Shown in pieces: positions 55,278 to 64,000 of a stretch of DNA of 64,000 bases. This stretch comes from Arthonia radiata (Eukaryota > Ascomycota > Arthoniomycetes > Arthoniales > Arthoniaceae), in the NCBI GenBank assembly GCA_002989075.1, contig PSQN01000017.1, positions 1,240,001-1,304,000 on the forward strand, in the 5' to 3' direction. Positions within the stretch are counted from its first letter, which is position 1, and every line of letters begins with the position of its first letter. A program made the translations under genes and the position numbers. The notes under the pieces are model-generated. The model saw nothing but the letters and a program-made list of their open reading frames with translations, did no database searches and was not told the DNA's origin.

Positions 55278-56348
55278 ATGCCACTGCCGTCCACATCCTC
55301 TACATCCCACCTACAAACCCTCACCCACAACCACCTCACCGCCGCCGCCTCCCTCCTGCTCCCCACCGCCCCGAACGACAGCGCCCGTCTCGGTCGCGCA
55401 GCCCTCGATTCCCAAGCCTCTCGGAAACGGAAACGCCCTCCCCATAGTTCCACCCACACCACCCCTAATAAATATCAAAAGACCACACCAAAACAAAACC
55501 CAGTCACGAAGGAGCATGATGCACGCAAACGCTGCAAAGCATGCGGCGCGACGCTCGTGCCGGGCTGGAACGTGAAGACGCGGATCGAGAACTTGCTTAG
55601 CTCGAAGGAGACGAGGGTGTTAAAGAAGGAGAAGGGAGAGGGGAGTGTGCGGAGGAGTAAGAGGAGGAAGGAGGTTTGGGGGGTGGGGAAGAGTGCAAAG
55701 GGTGGGAAGGCGGCCGTAGGCGGAGAGACGATGGAGACTGCGGCCTCTGCGAGGCTCACAGAGAAGCCTACAGAGGTGCTTGTGGAGAGGGAAAAGCGTG
55801 AGGAGGGCATGTGGTTCGGCACACTTGAACTGCGGCAGGACTTTCGAGAAGCAGATGCGGGCGGGGAAGCGTGGGCGAAGACAGTGAGGGAGATCACGGC
55901 GCGGTGGGATGAGAAGAATCAAGCAGATATGGCGAAGACGGTGGGGAAGGCGGAGCATGAGACCAAGAAGTCGGACGAAGCTCGCAAGAAGAGAAAGAAA
56001 ATGGACAAGACGTCGCGCAGCAAGAAGCGTCTCCTACTGACGTGCGAGCACTGCGAGCATGTTACGCATTTACCGTTTGGCGAGCTCGTAGAGCCCAAGG
56101 CGAAGGCTTCTGATGCCACAGCTTCGAAGAGCGAGGGAGCCGGAAAGGCACGTACGGAGGCAGGCTCTGCATCGAAGCAGCATCCCCAAGCGAAGGGGCA
56201 ACCGCTCTCTGAAGGCGCGAAAGCCAAGGCGCGGACGAAGCTGCGAAAGCAGGGCGTGCTGGCTGGGCTGGTCGCAAAGAGCAAGGCTGAAGAGTCGGGG
56301 AAGAAAGAGAGTGGAGTGGGTGTGATGGACTTTCTGAAGAGTGCGTGA
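55278..56348 (+). CDS. RNase P/MRP Rpr2-Rpp21-Snm1-type subunit
   Basis: Intron-free, 356 residues. N-terminal helices (TLTHNHLTAAASLLLP) precede a zinc ribbon split in two: CKACGATLVPGWNVKTRIEN at about 90-110 and LLTCEHCEHVTHLPFG at about 255-270, giving two CxxC pairs. This pattern is that of Rpr2/Rpp21/Snm1 subunits of RNase P (tRNA 5' maturation) or RNase MRP (rRNA processing). The insert between the pairs is long and very Lys/Glu-rich; the C-terminus is Ala/Lys-rich and ends VMDFLKSA. Length exceeds yeast Rpr2 and Snm1. Which complex it joins cannot be told from sequence. Confidence 0.8.
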   Translation: MPLPSTSSTSHLQTLTHNHLTAAASLLLPTAPNDSARLGRAALDSQASRKRKRPPHSSTHTTPNKYQKTTPKQNPVTKEHDARKRCKACGATLVPGWNVKTRIENLLSSKETRVLKKEKGEGSVRRSKRRKEVWGVGKSAKGGKAAVGGETMETAASARLTEKPTEVLVEREKREEGMWFGTLELRQDFREADAGGEAWAKTVREITARWDEKNQADMAKTVGKAEHETKKSDEARKKRKKMDKTSRSKKRLLLTCEHCEHVTHLPFGELVEPKAKASDATASKSEGAGKARTEAGSASKQHPQAKGQPLSEGAKAKARTKLRKQGVLAGLVAKSKAEESGKKESGVGVMDFLKSA

Positions 56349-56538
56349 TCGTGCGGATGAGGACGTGGTGGTGTGAAGACCTGGATATACGATGCGTATG
56401 AATACATGTTATGTCCGTTGCAGCTGTATGAGACATGATATGATACCCCAAAATTAGTGCATTAGCCAAATACTAGATCTTGATTTTTCAAGCAATCCCA
56501 CTGAAGCAACAACGCCTTCGACCTAACTGCCCGATCGA

Positions 56539-57915
56539 TCAGAGAAGAGGACGCGAAGGCTCTTCCCATTGCCTCTCCGCTGACCCCTTCCGCCCATTGA
56601 TCTTGACAAAACTCCGCGAGTCCGTACTCCCTGACCTCTCTGCCTCCTCCTTCACAGTCGCCAGCCCCAGCTTCCCCATCCAGGCTCGAACCTTGCTACC
56701 CCTTCGCGTCTTCTTCTCACCCTTCCTGATCAGCTGCCGCTCCTCGCTATTCCTACTCTCGCCGCTCATCTTCGCATCGGAGTCACTAGCATCCGAACCG
56801 ATCTCAGATCGAAGCGCAGGGTGCAGAGCCTCGGGACTACTGCTGTACACCGTCAAATAATCTGGCTTCCCGTCAGAGCTAGACGAGTCAGAGCCGACAA
56901 TGCGGATGTCACGAGCCTTGCCGCGCTCCTCCGAATGATGAGAGTCCACTGGACTGTTGTTTTCAGAACTCGAGAGCACCGCGGTCGCCGCTTGACTCAA
57001 CGGCCACTCTCTTCTCTTCACGGTTTCGTTGGACTCCCGTGGGCTTTCCTCTTCCTCCTTGATGGCGCCGGCCGGTAGTGGTACAGCGCGGTATTCTTCC
57101 TCGTCGATGAAGCCCCATTCGCTCCGCTTCAGATGCTCGATAAATCGACTTTGGTAGTATGTTTTCTCCGGCTTGACAGTGGCGTCGGAGGTGCCGCTCT
57201 TCCAGGAGAAGATGCTGCGGAGGGAGCTGCGGCGTCTTTGTGAGCGTGGTCTGCGTACCGCATTAGTATGCTGAGCTCTGACCAATTTACGTTGCCAGAA
57301 TGATATGTCTGAGAAGGCCTTGCAGGAGGCGACGCCCTGAATACGGCGACGACATGGATGATGGAGAGAAGGGATATAGGTTGAACTTACCGTACGCGTG
57401 GGCTGACAGTATGACGGCGATGGAGGTCATTGCGGGCTGGGATGATTGGGCTGATGGGATCGTACCATCTCCTAGGAGACATTGTGAGAGGCGTGAGGGC
57501 GCCGTGAGGGTGTGACGGGGCGACGGATGTATCTATCGATGGCAGCGTGGCTGGCGTTGGTGAAGCGGACGGGGTTGAGTCAGTGAAGGTGACCGTACGT
57601 CGCAAGGTCGTGTTGTCTGGCACTGTTGTGGACTGCATATCGCGCATTGTGGTACGGTGTGAACTGGCTATCGGTTCTGCCCGAGTTCTTCGCTGCTTTT
57701 GAATCGACAGTGGCTGACTATCTGACATTTTGAGTTCTTTGTGCTGATCCAATCTGCTATGCTTGCTCAACTGTTTGCCTGTAGCTGGTCGCCCGACTAT
57801 TTTCTTTATGAGCTTTGCAATGGCTGCGATTGCTCAAGCGAGAGACATGCATGAACAATGTGAGGCCTTTGACAGCCTACAGATAGCTTGTGTACTCACC
57901 TTGTCCTGACGACAT
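56539..57915 (-). CDS. Basic, Ser-rich fungal protein, unknown function
   Basis: Three minus-strand exons: 57915-57900 (16 bases), 57823-57391 and 57250-56539, about 386 residues. The micro first exon encodes MSSGQ and splices (GTGAGT..CAG) to AIAKLIKKIVGRPATGKQLS, a short basic amphipathic helix. Intron 2 has a perfect TACTAAT branch site close to its acceptor and joins TVSPRVR to PRSQRRRSSLRSIFSWKSG. Later blocks are TYYQSRFIEHLKRSEWGFID and KKTRRGSKVRAWMGKLGLAT. No domain recognised; most of the protein looks disordered, apart from short basic helices that could bind membrane or nucleic acid. Frame continuity over two introns supports the model. Confidence 0.68.
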
Positions 57916-58139
57916 CTTGAGGTAAGCGATATCAGAAGGCAGGACTCCCACTGGCTGCTAGAGCAGTAGCGCCTTCCGTCATAATGAGTTTGACTCTCAA
58001 TTAAAGATTAGCCTAAGCTGGCGTATTGATACACGATTTATGAGATACATATTTGAACTTTTTGGGCTTCGCAACGGTATCATAGGTCATTCAATTTACC
58101 TCGCCATGTCTCCGGTCAATGCACACTGAGGATGATCGT

Positions 58140-60413
58140 TCACTCGACGAAAGACCCAGGGACATGATGGGTTGCTCTACGAGCCGCAAGCATCGCTGCT
58201 GCCGCTGAACCCTCCTGTTCTGGACGGCTCTTCGCTGCGAACTTCGCATTGGCCTTTTGATTCTTCAAGGGCGCGAAGTCTACAGTCGCACCTCGGGCTC
58301 TGCCAGCTGCAACTGCTTCTTCGCCACGTCTCTCGTGATCCGATTGTATGGCAGTCATATTGCCATTCAAAGTAGACCCGGAGATATCCCGAGCATGGTC
58401 TGGATGTGTGGAACTGCTTCGTGGCTCGTTTGGCCGGTGACCGTGTCGACCAGTCTCGTATTGAGGTTGATGTATCCACGTAGTCTCGGTCGTGGGGACA
58501 CCGGAAGCGTTTACGTAGCGCTTTTCGTCGCCGTCCTCTATCTCTGGCCGTCGTGAGATGACTTTATCCCGATTGCCCTTGCCAATGGCGACTTCTCCTT
58601 TGGGGTTGACTATCCACGGTTGATTTTGGCCAGTAATACCTGGTACATCCGCCTCTTCTATCTCTACAAGTTCCCCGTTCGGTCCAGCAGGGGCATAATG
58701 CCTCGCTGGGAGGACCTGCACGTCATTGATGGGTAGGACGCGGTGCTGGATATCGTGGGTATGAATATCTCGCTGGGCCACATCGTGTCTGACGTGGTTG
58801 ATATCAGTGTGCACTGTCTCGTGGACGACGGCTGCAAAGCGTTGTCAGCAGCAGTAGGGGGCTGGAATAGATAGGTCATCATACCTGGAGCCTGAGTCCG
58901 ATGAACAATGGTCTCTTCCGTATTTGATAAGTCGAGAATGCCTTCGAGTGATGGAGGCTCATCGGCGCCGGTTGAAGGCGTGTTCTGACTGGAATGCTTC
59001 AATCCGCGCTGTTTGGTGAGATCCTCAGGCTCTTGCGTGAGTTTCGATGAGATCGCATTCGTAGAAGAGTTGCTCGTTGGCGCAGTGGAGCTGCTGCTAA
59101 TACCTCTGCTGCTCGAATCGGCCGCACTCGAGAGCGGCGACATGGTGGAGGACCGAGTTGCTTCGCTCGTGCCTGAACCACGGAACGGCAGTGCCTTTCT
59201 CATTGGACTACCATGCTCGTATCGACCAGTGAGGACCTTGTTATGTCGCGCGGACGAAGGAGACTCTTCTGCGTAATTTGGCGCGTTTCGTGTACCGCCA
59301 GCAGCAGTCGACCCCACCATGATGGGGTCTTCATCGAGTGACTGCGGGACTGTCCTGATCGTAGACCTAGGTGTCGATGCCGCTGGGGAGTTCTGCATTC
59401 TATTTAGTCATGACAAAGTGGCCAGACGTCCAAGCGACATACATTTGCTGCGCTGAAATCCACTGCTGGAGTTGGCTGCGGAGTAGTGTAGGGTGTTTGC
59501 TGAGGTGTGCGGCTGGGTCTTTCTAAAGAAGGCTATCCCGGTGGAAAAAGCACAGTCAGCATGCCTCCTCTGCAGAAATTGGTGTGTGTCCATACAGATT
59601 CCCCATCCGTGCTTAATGTTGGAAGAGGAGAGTTTTGCCGAGTGTAATATGACGCAGAGGAAAACTTGATTCATGGTTTAGCGCGGTGGCTTTCTTCCCA
59701 AGTGGAACGGAACCCACCTCGTCCGCGATAGGGTGCGGTGTATAATACTCCTCTGTTGGCGATGCCTGTTGTCTATATCCGTCTGAGACTGTAGTGAGAA
59801 TGTCAGGTTTGCTCTGAGGCACGCTCAGATAGGGTTGACGGACCTGCACGAGAACCGCTGCTGATCGCTGATTGTGGAATCTGAGGTACTGGAGGAGCAT
59901 TGCGAACACGGTTTCTCCTAGCTACGTCCTCGTCAAACTGCGCAGATGAGGATTGCCCTTGTGGTACGTAAGAAAGTATGCTCTTATGCCATGAAAGGCG
60001 CGCAAACTCACCTGAAGCATCTGGGAGCGAGGACGCGCTTTGGCCGTACCGGCTTGAATCGTGTCCGTAGTCTGACAAATTGTCATTGGCATTGACCATA
60101 GTTTCTTCAGCGGGGTGGGTCTCACTTCGAGGAATTTCTTCGTGGGCGTACTCTCCGGCTACACCTCAAATGCGTCAGTGACTATGTACTGAAATTTGCT
60201 GGCAACATATGCACCTTGATTGGCGGGATCACCGGAAGATGGACCTGACTGCGAATACGCAGAGGTCAACGGATCATCGTGAGGAGTACCAGCTGATGTC
60301 TGGCGCGGTTTGGATTTGGAGCGACGTCGGAATCGACTGGAGGTGCTGCTGCTGCTGCCAGCTCCGTCGTTTCCCAGGCTGCGGCGATTGAAGAGTTTGC
60401 GTACGTCGTTCAT
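58140..60413 (-). CDS. Protein with His-rich VHE/QVLP module, multi-exon, unknown
   Basis: Best fit is seven minus-strand exons: 60413-60215, 60158-60012, 59957-59844, 59788 to about 59714, 59522-59443, 59392-58885 and 58831-58140, about 604 residues. The junction between exons 4 and 5 needs a weak GTTCCG donor and is uncertain. The N-terminus (MNDVRKLFNRRSLGNDGAGS) is basic, with a Ser-rich disordered region to about residue 370. Then comes a His-rich module: VVHETVHTDINHVRHDVAQR, DIHTHDIQHRVLPINDVQVL, PARHYAPAGPNGE. The same module type occurs in the divergent neighbour at 61868-63007. The rest (VPGITGQNQPWIVNPKGEVA..) is hydrophilic and ends HHVPGSFVE. No named domain or catalytic residues recognised. 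Confidence 0.62.
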
Positions 60414-61867
60414 TCGTGCTTGAGGATGGATCAAAGGTAAAAGGTACGATCAAGCATATATTTTGGGTTGGATGGACGGCAGGGAGTGATAGCGGGCTGT
60501 CCGTGAAGGTTGAGCAAGGGGTCGTTTTCTGGTAGGCAGAGCTACGTCACCACGCAGCGACCTTGGGAATATATCTCCAAGCGATGGCCATGCCTAGATT
60601 CTTGGACCAGGCTATGCTTTTTGGAGCGAACTGGATGTTGAAGATGCTCGTGATGCGATGGAAATATTCAGCGCTCGCGAGATATTACAACGATGGGCTA
60701 AAGCCGCAGTGAGGAGAAGACTTGCATTCAAACTGCGATGTTCACGATTCTCAAGCGGAGGCCTAATGCAATGTACAGCGTATAGAATCCAGAAGACGAT
60801 CTCGCTTATTCTACTATCTACCCGTCGGCGACTGGTTATGGGTCCAGGAATTGCAGTAATAGACATGTGCGCGTTGAACAAGGACTCTACTGGCGTAAGA
60901 TGATGCTGCAGTCGGATACCACGTGCTTTTCATCGACATGCTCCCAAGGGCCCGTATCCAGGTCGGACACGAGCTCTTGCGTTTGTCCGCGATGTGGATG
61001 ACCTCCAATAACCCGTCCTCACGGTGCGGCGCCGATGCAAACAAGGGTGCGTGTTTTACGACCATTAATTGAGTCCCAATGACTTGGTCACAGATCGATC
61101 AAATGAGTCAAGGATGCCCGCTTTGGGTAAACTCTGCCCGACTAAGCGTTGGCCCAAGCGCTGTGCGGCGCTCACGGTCCCGCGCTAGGAAGAGCGCTAA
61201 AACCCACAGATGATGTAACGAGGGGACAGAGTCGATAAACAAATTGTTTGTTATGAAGTCCTCCTGATGCTCAAACATTGGCCCCATGTCCAGCCGACGC
61301 GCGAGAGCCAGTCGTGGTGGTGGATTTCCTCTCGTGGAATCGTCAGCATGGTCTTTGTTTGCGCGTAAATGCCCATAGAAGCGTCTCGCCGTTAGAGGGA
61401 CATGCAAGCGGCCGCGAATGTTTGGTGAGGATGACGAAGTCCAGGCGCGTCGATGACAGCATTCTGGCAGAGCCGCGGCCGCTACGGGCTGGTGTTTAAG
61501 GCGAGAATCGTTTGTCAAGCCACGTCGTTTGCTCTCGACCGTTAGCCGATGAAAGCTCGTCTGCCTGTGGCTGTAGCTTCCTAAATCGGACCTATTACTG
61601 AAGAGCTCATGAAGTGTGCCTAGATTGGGCCCAACGTGCCAACCTATGACGCTGCCTCCTTCCCTAGGAAACCCCTCGCGGTGACGATCGTCAACATCCC
61701 AGTTTCTTCCCAGCATTCCTGCCTCTTATTCCTCCAACCTTTCCCCCCAACCCTTGTTCACTTCTGACAACTTCACTTGCTTTGAACATCATATTCTCAA
61801 GCATCAGCAAAGTACACCTACCTGCAAACCTTACCATCAGCAAGTCTACACATAAACAACGCTCACC
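60414..61867. other. Intergenic, divergent promoter of the two His-rich genes
   Basis: About 1.45 kb. A 202-codon minus-strand frame (61716-61108) overlaps it and shows no motif. The last 150 bases before 61868 are pyrimidine-rich and leader-like (CTCTTATTCCTCC.., CAAGTCTACACATAAACAAC). Three AGGGG/CCCCT words are present, about the chance number. Confidence 0.5.
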
Positions 61868-63007
61868 ATGACGACTCAATCTAAGCAAGCCGTTGATGAG
61901 TTCATGTACGATCGGTCATTCTGCTGCATTTCGTTCAAACAGCACTGACAATCGTCGCCAGGAACAAATCTGGTCACCATGACACTACTGTGCACGAGGC
62001 CATCGCACCCGGCATCACACACGAGAATGTCCAGCGTACCCAGCACGAGAACGTGACCACGGCTGTCGACAAGGAGATTCACCAGAACCACTACCACACC
62101 TCAGTCCAGCCCGTCACCGATAAGCAGGTGTTGCCTGAGCAGCACTCTCACAACGTTGTCCCCATCGAGCACCGCAGCTTTGAGCATGGCGACCCCAACG
62201 ACGTCAAGGCTCGCTTGGCTCAAGAGCAGGCTAAGTTCAAGGACGAGCGTGTTGTCGGTGATGTGCAACACACCCACTCCGTCGCTCCGGTCGTGCAGGG
62301 TGAACACATCCACCACCACGTCCACGAGACCATCCAGCCAGTGGTGCAGAAGCGTGAGTCCGACCCATCTTTGTTGTGACGAAGCTTGGCATCCTAATTG
62401 CCTCTTTAGAGACCATCGAGCCCAAGGTCGTCCATACCACCGTCCCTGTGCACGAGACTCACTCGAACGCTGCTCAGGTAAGCAGATATTCCCAAATGCA
62501 AAGGCGCCCATCTTGTTAACGTCCCTTGTGCAGCATCACTCCACCTCTGCCCTTCCTGCTGTGTCAATGTCGGAGTTCAGAAACCAGGGCGGCTCTCTCA
62601 CTGGGCGTGAGGAGCGTCAAGACGCCTTTGAGGGTGAGCCACGCAGCGTCGGTGGCGCCCTCAGTGGTGATGGTTACTCCACCAAGCAGCGCTCGACCCT
62701 AGGCGACAAGGTCAATCCGCTGGTTGACTCTAACAAATCACGTGCGACCACGGGCGATAGGGCCAACCCGTTGACCGGGTCCACAGGCCACTCTAGCAAC
62801 CCAATGAGCAGCTCCACGACAGGTCACAGCAGCAACCCAATGACTGGCTCCACAACCGGTCACTCTGGCAATCCAATGACTGGCTCCACGACCGGTCACT
62901 CTGGCAACCCAATGGCCGACTCCACCAAGCCACGTGCTACGATGGGCGAGAAGATGAATCCGATGGTCGATTCTGACCGTGATGGACGGAAAGGTGTGAT
63001 GGACTGA
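61868..63007 (+). CDS. His-rich stress-type protein with C-terminal tandem repeats
   Basis: Four exons: 61868-61905, 61962-62353, 62410-62477 and 62534-63007, about 323 residues; all junctions GT..AG in frame. Residues 13-150 are a His-rich extended domain (HDTTVHEAIAPGITHENVQR, HQNHYHTSVQPVTDKQVLPE, QHTHSVAPVVQGEHIHHHVH, ETIQPVVQK) built from VHE..V.P.V.. units. A Gly/Ser/Thr-rich region follows with about four copies of a 12-residue unit (GHSGNPMTGSTT). No signal peptide or membrane segment. Proteins of this sort are common in moulds and sometimes labelled allergen or stress protein; I cannot assign a function. Clusters of His could bind metal. A pyrimidine-rich leader suggests strong expression. 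Confidence 0.78.
62787..62930 (+). repeat. 36-base tandem coding repeats, about four copies
   Basis: Four in-frame units of 36 bases encode variants of GHS(S/G)NPM(T/S)(G/S)STT. Differences are mainly silent third-base changes plus a few replacements, so the array is likely to vary in copy number between strains. Confidence 0.75.
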
Positions 63008-63449
63008 TTCGTCACTCTATTATCCCCAATGGTGTTGATGGTGTGGTAAATTCGCCTGCGACTTGGGAACCAGCTCATACTACTCAGCGTCCGGCGCCTT
63101 TGCAGTTGAAGGAAGGTGCTCTACTGTAATCACATACCCTAGAAATCACATCCACCTACCCCCTTTCCCACCACATTCACATGTGACTTGATGCCTTTAT
63201 TCGTGAGATAAATATCGGTGTTGATCGCTAGTGTCCGATGCTGGTAAATGAAGGAGATCACAACATATCAAAACCTCACGTGCGCTGGATAAACGCGATG
63301 ATGTTGACCTCCACCGAGCACTGGCCAGCCTCACGAATTTCCTCAACATAGCTGCTGTCAATCCAATAACGTGTGCTGCACACCTTGTAGCAAGTTCGCC
63401 CAGCCCGGCCATCACAAACATGCCACTCCTCCAGACTCTCAGGCGGTTG
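63008..63449. other. Intergenic
   Basis: About 440 bases between plus-strand genes; reverse frames over 63197-63624 run into the next gene and have no motif. Confidence 0.5.
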
Positions 63450-64000
63450 ATGATGGTTGACCGTAACCGTCAACGATCAGCCGGGGATCCAAATCCGGAG
63501 AGACACAAGCACTTAGGCTCATTGCCAATACTGCCGTCCAAATCAATCGACAGCAGTACTCGACCAAGATCCACCCAAAGCAAGAGTAGCCTCTGTAGCC
63601 AACTGCCGTTTGAAATTCGCTCACAAATCTACGAATACGTCTTCGAAGACTGCGCGGTGACCCTACTTACCGCAAAGCAGTGGGTTTACGACAGTCAGGA
63701 CTTTGAGGAGCTAACGGGAACGCCGCGAAATACGGATGAAGCAAAAAAATTGTATCCGGTTGAGTGCCTGTACCTGCGCCTGAGGCAACGTGGATTCGAT
63801 AAGACAGCGCTTTCCCTCAGGCTCACATGCTACAAGCTCTATGAAGACACCCAACAAACCCTCTACAAACAGCTCGACTACGTGATACCATCAGCGTTCT
63901 CTGGCGCGTCCTCGACGTCCGACGTGATTCAGATTTCCCGATCGCTCGACACTCGCATGCGCGAGTCCATCCGCAAGTTACGAATCGTCATTCCATTACC
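63450..64000 (+). CDS. F-box-like fungal protein, 5' part
   Basis: An open frame from tandem ATGs (63450, 63453) runs off the end of the window, so at least 183 residues are coded and the 3' end is missing. It begins MMVDRNRQRSAGDPNPERHK, then a Ser-rich linker, then CSQLPFEIRSQIYEYVFEDC at about 53-72. This LP.EIR..IY.YVF block opens many fungal F-box-like or DUF-type proteins. Later blocks are ALSLRLTCYKLYEDTQQTLY, and RMRESIRKLRIVIP at the edge. In such families this first helix pair binds Skp1 and the rest picks a target, but many fungal members are uncharacterised. Family-level call only. Confidence 0.65.
   Translation, partial: MMVDRNRQRSAGDPNPERHKHLGSLPILPSKSIDSSTRPRSTQSKSSLCSQLPFEIRSQIYEYVFEDCAVTLLTAKQWVYDSQDFEELTGTPRNTDEAKKLYPVECLYLRLRQRGFDKTALSLRLTCYKLYEDTQQTLYKQLDYVIPSAFSGASSTSDVIQISRSLDTRMRESIRKLRIVIPL

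Noticed and set aside
55055-55462. Upstream extension of ESF2 frame
   Set aside because: Open but overlaps the divergent gene and lacks family similarity; the ATG at 55054 gives a normal Esf2 start.
61108-61716. 202-codon minus-strand frame
   Set aside because: No motif, odd composition, covers the presumed promoter of the plus-strand gene; could be fortuitous.
60414-61867. Three AGGGG/CCCCT stress elements between the His-rich genes
   Set aside because: For 1.45 kb on two strands about three are expected by chance, so they are not evidence of stress control.
1-64000. Transposons, virus-derived elements, CRISPR arrays, rRNA
   Set aside because: None recognised: no reverse transcriptase, integrase, transposase, long terminal repeats or rRNA-like blocks were seen on either strand.

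Overview
The window is nuclear DNA of a filamentous ascomycete (Pezizomycotina), most likely a dothideomycete. The grounds are short GT..AG introns of about 45 to 190 bases (some with TACTAAT- or CTAAC-like branch points), compact genes on both strands with no operons, and a gene set typical of moulds: Het-C, an NADPH oxidase, a Zn2Cys6 regulator, Egt1 ergothioneine synthase and peroxisomal Lon. Nothing bacterial, viral or transposon-like was recognised. The class-level placement is inference. Splice sites were placed by eye from reading frame and family resemblance, so single boundaries may be off by a few bases.

Layout. 1-10 kb: 3' end of a SAL1-like mitochondrial carrier, a large Het-C protein with a Gly/Tyr-rich tail, a small three-exon mitochondrial protein, a conserved fungal protein of unknown function and a secreted Cys-rich protein. 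10-18 kb: NoxC-type NADPH oxidase, Zn2Cys6 regulator, Syn8-type SNARE, VOC-fold protein. 18-28 kb: WDR48/Bun107-like WD40 protein, mitochondrial S-adenosylmethionine carrier, tRNA(Ile)-lysidine synthase, RING/TRAF-type protein and a small Ser-rich acidic protein. 28-39 kb: AAAP amino-acid transporter, FIP1 polyadenylation factor, Lon2 protease ending in SRL, Egt1. 40-51 kb: two coiled-coil/helical-repeat proteins on either side of an MFS sugar transporter, then an APC amino-acid permease. 51-64 kb: ZPR1, a divergent ESF2 / RNase P-type zinc-ribbon pair, a basic unknown protein, a divergent pair of genes sharing a His-rich module, and the 5' end of an F-box-like gene.

Most genes are housekeeping or nutrient/stress functions. 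Loose themes are mitochondrial transport and tRNA modification (SAL1, SAM carrier, TilS), redox (Nox, Egt1, peroxisomal Lon) and RNA biogenesis (FIP1, ESF2, RPR2-type subunit). The least described items are the divergent His-rich pair (58.1-63.0 kb), the two coiled-coil/helical-repeat proteins (40.7 and 44.6-48.4 kb; the second carries an apparent reading-frame break), and several genes that become visible only after splicing.
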